Assembly: GCA_025617745.1 (NCBI GenBank)
Contig: CM046854.1
Coordinates: 61,709,606-61,773,605 of the forward strand
DNA length: 64,000 nt
From: Heliocidaris erythrogramma
Taxonomy: Eukaryota; Echinodermata; Echinoidea; Camarodonta; Echinometridae
Direction: 5' to 3'
Shown here: in pieces, positions 35,470 through 47,774 of the stretch
Numbering within the stretch: the first letter of the stretch is position 1
How the letters are laid out: every line of letters starts with the position of its first letter
Translations under genes and position numbers: made by a program
Notes under the pieces: model-generated
What the model saw: only the letters and a program-made list of their open reading frames with translations
Told to the model about the DNA's origin: nothing
Databases searched by the model: none

Positions 35470-38400
35470 CTGTTTAGTCGCAGGAGGAACAGGGGGTATA
35501 GGGACATTCATATCATTGTAACTTGAGATGACAAAATCATAAGATCAAATTACCTCAACAACAGTCACCTTTTCTCTGACCTTCGTCAGAATACTGAATA
35601 AAAGTATGCAGCCACCTGATCATTATTTGATAATCATCTTTATCATGGGTTATCATAGATAAAGTTGATCTTAATGGAGCATATCCTTACCACTACACCT
35701 CTACTGATTAAATGAGGTACACAAACATACATTTTTTAAAACTAGTTCACTTAATCCTTATGGAGCAATAAAATCATATCCCTTCATAAAATAAATTATT
35801 AATGTTAAAAGAATACCAGGTAAATGAAAAAGAATAAACCATCTTATCTCCTCTTCTATATTTTCAGGACTTTGATTCATGACGTTTTCTGTCTATGACA
35901 TCTTCCATCCTATTAGGAACAATCTTTAATGTAAAAGATCAAAATAGAATGATTTAAGTTTGGTGATAGTAACAATATATCAACAACAAAAAAAAAAGAT
36001 GGAAAGTAGTTGCATAAATAACACCTAATAGTAAACAAAACAAATTAAGCAAACAAGCAAAACAACTTAAGGCTCTAACTCAAGTAACCATTAAGATAGA
36101 AATAGCTATTAGTACAGTAATTTACAATGTATGTTATTTTTTTCAAAATTATAATTTTAACATCAAACACAACTGAAAACATTAACAAAATGACTCTCTA
36201 ACCCTACATTCTACAAATTCTAGAATTTGATTTCAATTCTTGAAGAAGAGAGACATAAGAGCAGTCTGAAAAAAAAGAGACATCGGAACACAGAAAAGTA
36301 GAAGTTAGAATAAGAAAATGAATGAGGGGGGGGGGCATGATTCAGGTTGTGTATAGTATGGATTTACACAATGGTAAATATGATCAACGTGGTAAACTAG
36401 TGATGGAAGGACAAATGTTTAGAGAAAACTGCTGTATATCCTGTGCAAAAGGTGTTAGGCGATGGTTCTACCAAATATTAGTGTGAGAGTTATTTTTGAC
36501 GCCATCGCCAGTGAAGAGTTTGGAAATACATATGCAGCCTGCAAAGGTATTGGGAGAGATGTGAAACCGTTGTTAGCCGATGACTAGGAATAATTAGTCC
36601 GTCACAAAGCAAAAAGCTGCTCATACAGAAACTGTATTTGAACTTGATGTTTGTAAGAGGGTTGAAGAATACAGTGGAGTTCAGTGAAGAGTTGAAATAA
36701 CAAATTACTATCAACAACCTTGTCATGATTACATTCAAGACAAAAGGGATATTAGCATCTCCCTTTTCCCATATCTTTGCTTTTCATCATCCCTCCCCTT
36801 CTCTCTCTCTCTTCTTCTTCTTCTTCTTCCTGCATGTATATGTACAGTATAACTCTCTTCATCACCTCTTAAAGTCATGTTAAAAGCAAAACAAAACATC
36901 CCAAGCGTATTTCACTTAGGACTTTGCAAAACTAAACAACAAAACTAAACAGTCCTCCTCATAGTTACAGACCATGTGGACATAATTTAAGTTTAGCAAT
37001 CTCGTTGTTAACGATGACCTCTCTCTGCTCATGTTAAATGACTAACGCTTGACTTGTATATAGTTTCAGAACAACGAGCTTTCGCGTTTCGGGACCGTGT
37101 GAACCCTCATTGTTGTTAGTGAGCCGTTGTTTCATTAACTTAAAGTTTCAAAACTACAAGTCCCGTATGAACGTAGCTTCTGTGACATATGAGCTACATG
37201 TACTATGACTATGTAGCTTCCTCCTTTCAGAAGAGTCTTGTTCATTCATTCATTACAAGACTTCAAATGGGGAGTTATCCCTACTTAAACACAGCTCACA
37301 ATAGTTGTCAAATACTCTGGGGTAGATAATCTACTCTATATATATCTATCTCAAGCTCTTCATACTATAAGAAATTGGTTAGCATTTCCCTCTTTCACTA
37401 CAAGTTACATGCCATATGAGAACATTTCTTTTTTAACTGAAAAAAAAAATCCCCTTTTCAGTCTCAAATATCCAATTGATACACGAACATGTATGTCCTT
37501 TCCTAAATGCATTGATTCTTTGAAAAGAATGATTATCAAAGTAGTTTAGAAGACTAATGGAATTCTGAGTGTATTGCAAAGCACTAGTTATGTTTCCTGG
37601 AATGCAATTTTCCAGTTTGATTAATAGTACATATATGTCAACAAGGAAGCTTGAATGCCAGCTTTCATCGTTAATAAATGGTTATATCAAAAGAATAGCA
37701 CAGCTACGCTTGCTTTTTGTGCATAAATAAATAAATTTCAGTCATAATCACTCCCCCGTAGCCTATCTGAATGTCAGTCTATTCTGTGATACATAACAAT
37801 TGCATCATGGGTAAAACCCCATGTAGACTGTTCAACACAGAAAGGCAATCTAATGGGAGTGCTAATATTTATCTATCATTTTCCATGACCCTTCGTCGTC
37901 AACTCATAACCATAAAAAAAAAACTTCATATGCAATTTTATATATATATATATATATATATGTATTGTGAGGAAATGACATATACAACAGCTTTGACAAC
38001 TCTCGTGGAAATATATATACAATGCGAAAGGAAATGAGAGAATAATGGTTGCATAACTTAAATCAAAGTTCCCCAGAGCTGTCCTCCCTTTTTGAAATTT
38101 TTTGCAAAGGCTGAAAAAATGTCTCCGCCGGGAATCGAACCCGGGTCGTTGGCTTAGAACGCCAATGCCTTAACCACTAGACCACGGAGACGGGTTAGTG
38201 GTTTCGGAGACACCATATATATATGTATATATAAAATATAAACGTCCATCAGACTTGCTTGCACAATGTGCTTTAAAGATCTCCACTATCTGATCAACTT
38301 TTTCTTCTCAGATCCAGCAAAATCCTCATGTACGCAACAATTACAATTGTAAATGTTGACTTCCTTTGTGTGTGCATACTTATTCATGTATTTTTTTTAT

Positions 38401-40498
38401 TGCTGTACTGGTCTGTATTCTGTAATGTTGGCGGAAACAAATTTCCAAGCCTGTACATAGGATACGGATACTAATAAAAATCATATAATTGCTATTGAGA
38501 ATATCAAATATATTGTAATCTTAAATACTTCACAGATGTCCAAGATTATTACCAAAAGATAAGTAAATATCTATGCCCATAGCTATCTATCTATAGGTAC
38601 AATGTACTCTCAAGTATTAACATAATTTATCATCAGAATGACCATAGATTATCTTCAGGTGTTTAAAAATTGAAGTATCTTTTCATTGTCTTTTATAAAC
38701 AATGTTTGAAATATTATGCATAAGCAGAGTCATATCATTTTCAAAAGTGTAGAGAACAAGGAAATAAAAGAAATAACAAGTCAGTCTGCTACATGTAAGT
38801 CTGCTAATATACAGACACAATACTAAACCTTAATACAAGGTAAATATACATGTAGATCAATAACAAGGATAGTTTGTTGTGGCAATGAACTTTGTACCAA
38901 GGTGGTTAAGCTCCTTTTGTCATGCTAATCAAGGTTGTAGACATGTGATGTCAGCAAAGGAAGGCCAAACAAGGAAATGCTTGTCTACATGTACTTGTTG
39001 AAATCATTGGACTGGAACATGTACATGTCACACTAATTGCACTGTACACTGTAAAAGCAAGGAGCTAAACAAATAAGCTCTCTATGCTCTGCATTGTAGA
39101 TCTAAAGTGACATTGGTAACCAAGTCATGATACATGTGCATAGTATGCAGATTGATTTGAAATTATCCTAATAAAGATATTGTCCCATGTTCAAAAATGA
39201 AAATTATGTGGTTTTTCTATCACTAAATATTTTCTTTCTTTCTTTCAATTTCTTGAAAAATATTCTAATATATTCACAGTAATATTAACTTCTTCAAATC
39301 ACAAGAGAGACTAACAATAACAAAATGTCTTAATGTTGCAGGGGCCACGCTGCAAACACACCCCAAAAGTTATACCCTAGACGTCTAGAAAAATTCAAGC
39401 ATCAACTGTGCTGATTCACAGTATTAACGATCCATGTGAGAGTATACTGTAAGTCTCTGTCCAATTAATAGTAGATGTACACTGTATGCAAGAATATGCA
39501 ATGAAGCTCTGGCATAGCCCGAAAGAGAACCAAAAGATATCCTCCTACAATGGCAGATCCATGAACGAGCAAGGAAGATTACATCAAAGCTTCCCACATT
39601 CTCAACATCTCCACATCTGACACACTCGTAAATGTAGGCCGAAATACTGTTTCTCCAAGTTCTCCAACATAATTCAACATGACTGTTTGAAATGATGGTG
39701 TATCTGTACTTGTAAAATTCTCTTATTAGCATCAAGGGGAATCTGTATAATGATGCTTTACCCCATTAGCAGTTCAAATACATGCAAGTATTAATTAGTG
39801 TGATTAAAACATTAATCTACATGTAACTGCTAAGTTAAGATGTTAATATGAAAGCTCAAAATGAGTGACAACAATTCGTGTGATTATGTTTTATGTTATT
39901 GATATGCTTTGTTAGCAATGCATCGTGGCTCTAGCTTGGCATACTAAGAACCTACACTCCAAATTCATTCCATTCTAAATGATTAATTAATTCAGAACCC
40001 GTCTTTCCCTTTCCTTTCTTTAAATCATTTGAATAATTCATCTTATTGGGTTGAAATACATTTTGAGACTTGATTTTAGTTCTATAGTCTGCATGGAAGA
40101 AAAGTTTCTGAGTCTTATCTCAGAAGCATCTTTGCATAAGACCTACATCTTCCTTTTTGGTTTTTACCTGGACCCATATTTTGAGGTTTATTTTCACAAC
40201 TTTTTGAAAACCCAAATTAAACATTTTCCTTTCCTTCCCATGAATCAAATATATTGTTCACACATTCTTCATTGTCAACATTTGATACTCTTAAACAACA
40301 AAATTAATAATTTCAAAAATTGAACAGTAAAAGAGTAAGTTAAATTCTTGAAGTAAAAAAAAAGAAAAAAAGAAAAGAAAAGAAGTCTGTTAAAAAAAAA
40401 GATTATGTCCACTGTTGAAGTTTAATGTATTCAAAAAGAAGAAAAAAAAAGTAAAATGCTCTTGAAATTTAATTCAAATATCTTGAACAAAAATTTAC
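35470..40498 (-). other. Intron with tRNA gene
   Basis: About 5 kb of AT-rich sequence from GTAAAT to CTAAACAG. It holds the tRNA-like gene at 38121-38191, a (TTC)n/(CT)n stretch near 36800-36828 and an (AT)n stretch at 37939-37961. Nothing else was recognised. Confidence 0.6.
38121..38191 (-). tRNA. tRNA-Arg (anticodon TCT)
   Basis: The 71-nt minus-strand sequence folds as a full cloverleaf. The acceptor GTCTCCG pairs with CGGAGAC over 7 of 7. The D arm is GTCT/AGGC with loop AGTGGTTA. The anticodon stem is TTGGC/GCCAA with loop GTTCTAA, so positions 34-36 are TCT and U33 is present. The variable loop has 4 nt, and the T arm is CCGGG/CCCGG with loop TTCGATT. The A-box (TGGTCTAGTGG) and B-box (GGTTCGATTCC) are intact. 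Six T's follow one base after the 3' end, a Pol III terminator. It lies inside an intron on the same strand as the host gene. The D arm resembles tRNA-Glu, so the isotype is read from the anticodon only. Confidence 0.9.
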
Positions 40499-40537
40499 CT
40501 GTAGTCGGTTCTGGAGGTCCTTCTGTGGTAATTGTTT
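40499..40537 (-). CDS. Stalk exon, Thr/Pro-rich, 39 nt
   Basis: Minus-strand acceptor ACAAAACCAG and donor ACAG|GTAAAT. Phase 1-1. It encodes T-I-T-T-E-G-P-P-E-P-T-T after the split codon. The acceptor tract is weak, which could make it an optional exon. It is supported by the phase, strand and composition shared with three other stalk exons. Confidence 0.65.
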
Positions 40538-42065
40538 CTGGTTTTGTTAGAACATATACGTGAATGTTAGAGGTGCCATATATATAAAACAAATGATATA
40601 TCTTGTCAATTTAAATAATAAAACTTCACCTTTAAAAAGAAAAAAACCCATAGTCAAAGTTTGCAAAGTCCAGAAAAATTGTATATGTATGTCAAAGATA
40701 TCAAATTCAAAGGTATTTTGTATCTGTAACTGCATACCTGGAGGCAGCTATCTAGAAAACAAAGTTATTTCATATTTATATAACTAAGAAATACATCTTT
40801 GAAAAGATTTCCCCTTCAACCTTAAGAATAAAAAACTAAAAAACTAAAAAACTTCAGAATATCATTGTTTTATTCAAGGCATGTTAAATAACCAAAGTCA
40901 AAGTTAGCTTTTAAAGCAAAAAAAGTATTACGTTTTAAAAAGGACAAATATTTACAGTATGAATAGAGGAAGAGCACATATAGTGGTATTGACTATATTG
41001 AATGCGGCACATGAGAGAAGCTTTAATTCTAGTGAAAAATGAAGGGGAGACAGAGAGGGGGGGTTCAAAATATTGAGGTCATTTTGCTCTCTATAAAAGA
41101 TCTATCATGCAAAGTTTATTTCTAGAATAACAAAATATGCATTAAAAAAAACTGTTTTACTATAGGTACATGAGCTACAGTTGAGGATTTGGATATTCAA
41201 TTTAATACAGTATGCCTTAATTAGAAATAGAGGAAAAGGTATTTTGAATTAAAAATAGAGGAAAAGGAAACTAAAGTCGAATTTACAAAAATATCAGGAT
41301 AAGATCTACATGTAAAAAAAATTCACAAAAAATATCCAATGCAACGTGTGAATGTGTCTTGTGTTTTGTGATCTAAAGTGGAAGTCAAGTGCAATGTATC
41401 AACATATTGCATCACATTCACAAAAATACATGTATAAGTGTATAATAAGCTGAAGAATGAAAAACTGGAATTAGTAGTTTTCAACATAGTACTTATGGAA
41501 TTCTCAAAATGATCAAAACAGTGAATATGGATACTAAATACTATCAATTCCTAATACTAGGTTAGTAGCACAGGTTAACAGTACTGGGAGAAAATGCGTA
41601 TTAGGAGAGATGCATACTAGCGGCCAAGATATAACATGCATATGAGGTATGATTATCAGAAGGAGTTCTAATATGAGTGTAGGTATATGAAGAGGGTGGA
41701 CAGCTAATCAAAGAGGGTGACAAAGAAATGTCGATGAAACAGAGAAAACAGATGACTATGACAAAGAAGATCACGTATGACAGGAAAAACCAACGATAGG
41801 GAACCTCTAAAATAAACTATTCCCATGATCAAAATAAATCAACTAAAATCATATAAAAGCGAAAAATATGATGATTAAATTTAAATTGTTTAATAACATA
41901 TTTCTATAATTTCAAACTAACAAATAGTTATGAATTTTAATAGTATAATTTGGCAGAAAGTGAAAATAAGCATTTGTGTGTATGTATAATAAAGTACACA
42001 AATGTTTGTTTATAATGAGAATAAATGAATGAAATGATAGAACTGAAGAAAAACGATGGACATAC
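40538..42065 (-). other. Short intron between two stalk exons
   Basis: About 1.5 kb, A-rich, with a GTATGT donor at the 42066 exon and an AAAACCAG acceptor at 40538. No repeats beyond short poly-A stretches and no other exon were recognised. Confidence 0.6.
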
Positions 42066-42092
42066 CCGTCGTTGGAGGAAGGGTGGTTGGTC
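42066..42092 (-). CDS. Stalk microexon, Thr/Pro-rich, 27 nt
   Basis: Minus-strand acceptor TTTCATAAACAG and donor ACGG|GTATGT. Phase 1-1. It encodes P-T-T-L-P-P-T-T after the split codon. At 27 nt it is a microexon and could be skipped without a frame change. It is the most upstream complete exon before the gap. Confidence 0.65.
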
Positions 42093-42187
42093 CTGTTTAT
42101 GAAATGGGAAGAGAGCAAAAAGAAAATAAAACAAATAAAAAGGGGATGTTAGAAATAGCCATTTGTATGACACATGCACAATCTCAC

Positions 42188-42195
42188 CCAGGAAA
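42188..42195 (-). CDS. Possible exon end cut by the assembly gap
   Basis: On the minus strand the eight known bases before the gap end in a good donor, CCTGG|GTGAGA. Read in phase 1 they give F-L then the first base of a codon, consistent with the phase of all other exons here. The rest of the exon, if real, is in the gap. Confidence 0.3.
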
Positions 42196-42695
42196 NNNNN
42201 NNNNNNNNNNNNNNNNNNNNNNNNNNNNNNNNNNNNNNNNNNNNNNNNNNNNNNNNNNNNNNNNNNNNNNNNNNNNNNNNNNNNNNNNNNNNNNNNNNNN
42301 NNNNNNNNNNNNNNNNNNNNNNNNNNNNNNNNNNNNNNNNNNNNNNNNNNNNNNNNNNNNNNNNNNNNNNNNNNNNNNNNNNNNNNNNNNNNNNNNNNNN
42401 NNNNNNNNNNNNNNNNNNNNNNNNNNNNNNNNNNNNNNNNNNNNNNNNNNNNNNNNNNNNNNNNNNNNNNNNNNNNNNNNNNNNNNNNNNNNNNNNNNNN
42501 NNNNNNNNNNNNNNNNNNNNNNNNNNNNNNNNNNNNNNNNNNNNNNNNNNNNNNNNNNNNNNNNNNNNNNNNNNNNNNNNNNNNNNNNNNNNNNNNNNNN
42601 NNNNNNNNNNNNNNNNNNNNNNNNNNNNNNNNNNNNNNNNNNNNNNNNNNNNNNNNNNNNNNNNNNNNNNNNNNNNNNNNNNNNNNNNNNNNNNN
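42196..42695. other. Assembly gap of exactly 500 N
   Basis: The round size marks a scaffold join of unknown true length, so order and orientation of the flanks are inferred by the assembler. Frames reported through it have no meaning. The right edge begins inside a 120-bp tandem unit, which may be why assembly failed here. Confidence 1.
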
Positions 42696-42858
42696 GAATA
42701 ATAATGTGTCCGACTTGGTGCTCAAATAGTCTCTACCCCACTTCGATCGGATGCCCACGGCCTAATACCCACGTGTAATAAGAAGGCGCGCGCGCGCGTG
42801 TGGCATGAAGCTCATGAATAATAATGTGTCCGACTTGGTGCTCAAATAGTCTCTACCC
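42696..42858. repeat. 120-bp tandem unit abutting the gap
   Basis: A 43-base block containing AATGTGTCCGACTTGG and AATAGTCTCTACCC occurs at 42696-42738 and again, identical, at 42816-42858. The spacer has (GC)n. The first copy starts exactly at the gap edge, so more units probably lie in the gap. Confidence 0.8.
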
Positions 42859-43298
42859 AATGGCATAAATGGGAGAGAGAAGAAAAATCAATAATCGTCT
42901 TGTGCATGCAGGATGCGACTAATTCTTGTTCTTTGAAAGGGGAAAATTCTTTATCTCATTGACATGGCGAAAAGAAAAGAAAGACGCTTTTAGAAAAATG
43001 TACTAGAGCAGGATAAAATTTCTTTATTATGAATCTGTTTTATTCCATCGTTGTTTAATCTGGTAATAAGTATAGAAAAGAGAGTTAGCTTTCAAAAGAA
43101 AGACAGGGCGGATCTAGTCTAGTTCTGGACTCTCTTTATTGGAGTTTTTTATTCGCCGACTATACGCGATAAGCCGAGTGATGGTGCGATCCCGAGAACC
43201 TGTTGGCCTGTTGAGCATCGTCAACAAGCCACGAAGCGGCGAGCCGATTTTTTTTTGCTATTTTTGAACCCCCGTATGTAAGTGATGTTTTTCCTGCA

Positions 43299-43541
43299 TC
43301 TACTAACGCAATGGAGACCATAAAAAAGCATAAAAATGCTATAGAACATACTGGTGGGTCTGGACATAATTATAATGATGGCGTTTTTCAAATGATGCAC
43401 ATTAACAATTTACTAATTTATTAATAATCTACTAACGCAATGGAGACCATAAAAAGCATAAAAATGCTATAGGAACATACTGTGTGGGTCTGGACATAAT
43501 TATAATGATGGCGTTTTTCAAATGATGCACATTAACAATTT
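43299..43541. repeat. Two-copy tandem duplication, 113-115-bp unit
   Basis: 43299-43411 and 43427-43541 share CTACTAACGCAATGGAGACC, GTCTGGACATAATTATAATG and CAAATGATGCACATTAAC. They differ mainly by small indels. No coding frame spans both. Confidence 0.85.
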
Positions 43542-44023
43542 TTACTTGGCAGACCAAGGGGGGGGGGGGGGGGGGGGGGGGTTAAACCCCCTAACCCCCT
43601 GCACTGCATGTCAGCAAAACGGAAGTCAAACTTTGGAAGCGTTTTTCTCGAAGAAATCCTTTTTCACAGTCCTTCTTTACTCAAGGTTCAGAAGCTATTA
43701 TATCCATTAATACTCACTCTCTAGAGTCGAACTATATACCAAATCTTATGAAACGGAGAATAATAATGAATGATAATTTTTTAAAAAATGCGACTTCTGT
43801 CTCATTTTGACGTGATGGGTCACATATAACAAGGTAATGTTGATGGTCCCAAGGACCCCGCTATACTGAGTTTCCACTGTATATGTAAGAGTTAGGCATT
43901 TGTTTTAGACCCGTTTAAGCGTTGGTAAATACTAACGTCATATCAATGTTGTGATCTCCCTCCCCGCCATTCAAGCTCTTCAGTGTGTGAGCATGCGACA
44001 AACATAGCATATAGAGCAGCACC

Positions 44024-44420
44024 TATGGAAGGCCATCGACGCCATAATTCGTATCGGATACGTACCCGGTACGTATGCTCTATTAAGTTACGTACCGGGT
44101 ACGTATGCTCTACTTGAGCATACGTATGCAAACCGACCAATCACAGAGCTTCATTTAAGCATACGTATGTTGATTAAACTTGCATACGTATGCATACTAA
44201 CTTGCATACGTATGCTAGTTAACAGAGCATACGTATGCTTAGTTAACTAGCATACGTATGATTAAAAGAGCATACGTATGCTAAACTAACTTGCATACGT
44301 ATGCTCTGTTAACTCGAGCACCGCCCAAGCAGCTGTTGTTTTGTAACTGCGGCGGCAGTGGGTGGTCCGTTATCAGTGTAGCAAAGAATGCTAGTCTTGG
44401 CCACCGGTCTAGATATTAGC
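44024..44420 (+). repeat. Left TIR with GCATACGTATGC array
   Basis: TATGGAAGG and ATCGACGCCATAATTCGTA come first, then two GTACCCGGTAC-type palindromes. Eight CATACGTATG cores follow, spaced by GTTAAC-like linkers, then an inner domain with CGCCCAAGCAGCTGTTG and GGTGGTCCGTTATCAGTGTA. Repeated short palindromes near an end are typical of transposase-binding sites; that role is inferred. Confidence 0.85.
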
Positions 44421-45240
44421 ATGGCTGCCAGTTTATAGGGCCGCATAAACTAGGCCTTCGGGGGTTCAAGTGCAGCCCCCGCCCTCCCCCCCCCCCCCCA
44501 AAAAAATACAAACAAACAAAAAAACAAACATTGTAAGAATTGAGCGATATTCGGGCAAAACTGAGCTGAAGTATTTTAAAACTATTTGTTTGTTTCATTC
44601 CACTGTCTAATTTGTGTCGTGCCCCTGTGACACCCCCACCTCCCCCCCCCCCCAAAAAAAAAAAAAAAAAAATTAAAAAATAAAAATAATGAAGACGCTT
44701 TACACGCCTAATGCAAAACATTTGCTTCGTTGTTAGCGTACGTTACCGAACCTGAACATCTAGCTCGGCACTAAAAGCACGTTCAGTTTTATTTATAGGG
44801 ACTTACAAACAATGGATGCATAGATTAAACAAAAAATATTTGAAACACTGGTACAGCCTACCCTTCATCCTGAATGACGTATTATCCAGGTTTGTCTTTG
44901 ACTGCTTGCTTGATTGATTGATTTTGATTCTGATAGTTAGAGAGGGTGGTACATTTTCACCAATAGTGGTGGTTTTCCTATAGATGTTTATAACAACACT
45001 ATTTGAATAACAATAATTATAAATATAAACTAAGGACAGTAACAAAACAAAATAAAGAACATAAAATATATACCAAAAGTGTGGTACCCTTGTTAAAAAT
45101 GTTTATATTTCAAAAAAATATTATTGCATATTTCTAATATCTTAATATTTCATTTTATATGTGGAAGGTAAGCAGTTTTTAGATTCAATTCAATTCTCGG
45201 AAAAAACTTCGAAAATTGTCATTAATGAGTGAAATTAAAT

Positions 45241-45562
45241 CAGCCCCCCCCCCCACACACACACTTTCAAAAAACGCTCCATGGCCCCTGCTCATGAACT
45301 ATCAGAAGTTTATAAACAGAGGAAAGAGGGGATTTTGGCTCAATATTGATACACACCTGGAATACCAAAATTGTTTTACGTTTTAAATCACAATATTGCA
45401 AAATATCCGATTTCAAAAGGGGCACTAACGTCTGATGTTAAAGGGGGCAGTTATCAAAAGGTTAAAAGGGCAATTATTAGAAAGAGAAGGGCACTAAACG
45501 AAGAAATGCGGCACTTTTCGAAGATAAATAAGGGCACTTTTGGGGTAGATCTACTTGAAAAA
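45241..45562. repeat. Fragments of the composite repeat: one end, plus inverted TGCCCTTTT segment
   Basis: 45241-45295 (CACTTTCAAAAAACGCTCC, GGCCCCTGCT) matches the 3' ends of copies A and B in the same orientation. 45405-45562 reads, inverted, like the first 150 bp of copy A: GGGCACTTTTGGGGTAG and TACTTGAAAAAGTG correspond to CACTTTTTCAAGTA and CCCAAAAGTGCCC at 47350. Confidence 0.7.
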
Positions 45563-45688
45563 GTGCAGAACTAACGAAAACTCTATAGGCTTGAGAAGAG
45601 TCGAGAAAGTCAGCAAGGCGACCTGAAGTTGATATTTCTTTCAAAAGTTGAACCTTTGCACATGCTGTTTTATACACTTTATCATATT
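45563..45688. repeat. Inverted repeat arm paired with 50170-50297
   Basis: AACTAACGAAAACTCTATAGG, trimmed to CTAACGAAAACTC here, and GAGTCGAGAAAGTCAGCAAGG and GTTGAACCTTTGCA have inverse partners at 50190-50297 (TGCAAAGGTTCAAC, TTGCTGAATTTCTCGACTC, CCTATAGGGTTTTTCG). The pair encloses about 4.5 kb inside the large element. Confidence 0.75.
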
Positions 45689-45689
45689 G

Positions 45690-47327
45690 GGAGCGCAATA
45701 TTTAGCAGGAGTCATAATTATGAAACTTACATGATATAGCGAGCAAGGCAATTACATCTTTACTTTTTCAAACTTTTTGAACCCTTTAAGCTATTTAAGA
45801 ACTATATACTGGGGAAGCGAAATTACGAGATCCTGAAAGAAAATAATTATGCGAAGGAGCAAAGCGACCGAGCTTTGGAAAATTTTCGCATTTCAAACCT
45901 TCAAAAAACTAGATTTCTAGTGCATTTATCCTGCGGATTTGGGGGCGCGTGATCCGTAAAGATTATGGTTTTTCTTCATTTCCCCTTATTTTTCTTTCTC
46001 TCCTTCGCGTTTTTTGCGCCCCCTCCAAGTGCTGCCCGGGATACGTGCCCCCTGCCCCCTAGATACACCACTGAGCGAAGAGACCGAGCGGGGGTATCCT
46101 CCTCCTACATTAGGGAATTTTTAAAAAATCTGTCTATAAAACTTGCATTTTAGAGCATCACAAATGGTTTTTAATGAAAAGAAGAAATGCACGGATCTAC
46201 GCCCAATGAACGGAAACCCTTTAATTGAGAATAACAATGCGAGCGAACGAATTTTATTCGATATTTTGGCATTGAAAATTATGGCATTTCTTATTTCCTT
46301 ACTTTTAATCATTAAAGATTGTGATGGTATTTCAAGATCAAACATCATGAGTTTGGATAATTATTAGTTTTAAGTTAATGTATCATAATTCTTATTTATT
46401 TTATCCAAAAAATATTTGGGGTGACAATACAGGCCATCCCCCACCTCAATTTTTGTTTTGGTATATAAACTCCCATCCCCCTGGGATCGACACCCATGGT
46501 AACAGGGAGAGGAGAGTTATTTACCCCCTTCGCGCGCGAAGCGCGATAACTTTGACGTTTTAGCAAATATTGACATTATATATTATATATATTATATATT
46601 CCCCCCCAAAAAAAACAAAAACAATTTGAGGTGGGGGATGGCCTGTATTATCACCCCCCCCCCCAATATTGTTGGATAAAAAAAAAAAAGAATTATGATA
46701 CATTAACTTAAAACTAATTATTACCCAAACTCATTATGTTTGATCTTGAAATACCATCACATTCTTTAATGATTAGAAGTATGGAAATTCGTTCGCTTGC
46801 ATTGTTATTCTCAATTAAGCGGTTCCGTTCTTTTCATTAAAAACCCTTTCGGGACGCTCTAAAACGCAAGTTTTATAGACAGATTTTTGAAAAAGTCCCT
46901 GGTGCGGGAGGGGGATACCCCCTCCCACACAACCCCCCCCCCCCTCTCGGTCGCTTCGCTCAGTGGCGTATCTAGGGGGCAGGGGGGCACGTTCCCCGGG
47001 CGGCACTTGGAGGGGCGCAAAAAACGCAAAGGAGAGAAAGAAAAAAAAATAGGAAAAAAAATCATAATCCTTACGGATTATACGCCCCCAAATCCGCAAG
47101 ATAAATGCGCTAGAAATCTAGTTTTTGAATTTTGAAATTTTCCAAAGTTCGGTCGCTTTGCTCCCTCGCATAATTATTTTCTTTCGGGATCTCGTAAATT
47201 CGCGCCCCCAATATATAGTTCTTAAATAGCTAAAAGGGTTTAAAATTTGAAAAAATAAAGATGTAATTGCTTTGCTCGCTATATCATGTAAGTTTCATAT
47301 GACTCCTGCTAAATAATGCGCCCCTAA
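45690..47327. repeat. 1.6-kb palindrome with 0.7-kb arms
   Basis: The left arm (45690-46460) and right arm (46608-47327) are inverted copies around a 147-bp AT-rich centre. Markers in order are ATTTAGCAGGAGTCAT, ACATGATATAGCGAGCAA, CTAGATTTCTAGTGCATTTA, GCATTGTTATTCTC-type and GGTGGGGGATGGCCTGTATT, each with its reverse complement in the other arm. Arms are moderately diverged with small indels. A solo arm copy at 57634-57866 shows that the arm is itself a dispersed repeat. Transcription through it would give a long hairpin RNA (inference). Confidence 0.85.
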
Positions 47328-47774
47328 CAGGGGGGGCAGAGCCCACCCCCACTTTTTCAAGTATCCCAAAAGTGCCCTTTTTACATCTGAAATATGCCCC
47401 CTTTCTCTCTGCTAAGTGGCCTTTTTACTACTAAAAGTGCTCCTTTTCCTTTGTAATAAGTGCCCTTTGCCGTTCTGATAAGTGCCCTGTTCCCTCCTGC
47501 AAAGTACCTTTTCAATTCTGATAATTGCCTCCTTATCTCTCTAATAAGTGCCCCTTTTCAAATCTGATAAGTTCCCTTTTCCTATCTCATATTTGCCCTT
47601 TTCCTCTTCTCATGAGTGCCCCTTTTCACTTGCCCCATTCCATCTCTGATAAGCACCTTTCCTCTTCGGATAAATGCCCCTATTACCTATATTTCCCACT
47701 GTTTATTACAAAAAGAGCCATATCTAACTTCAAAGAATTGATGCGGCTTTATGTAGTAACAGGTATACATAATT

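Noticed and set aside
39424-39735. 103-codon minus-strand frame
   Set aside because: The longest frame in its surroundings, but no recognisable domain and no clear splice borders; left unannotated.
41937-42778. Frames of 175-273 codons through the gap
   Set aside because: They are open only because 500 N's contain no stops; only the splice donor at 42188 has any support.
44041-44320. Repeat-spacer array that superficially resembles a CRISPR
   Set aside because: Units are short self-palindromes with irregular spacing, located in transposon ends of a eukaryotic genome, with no cas genes.
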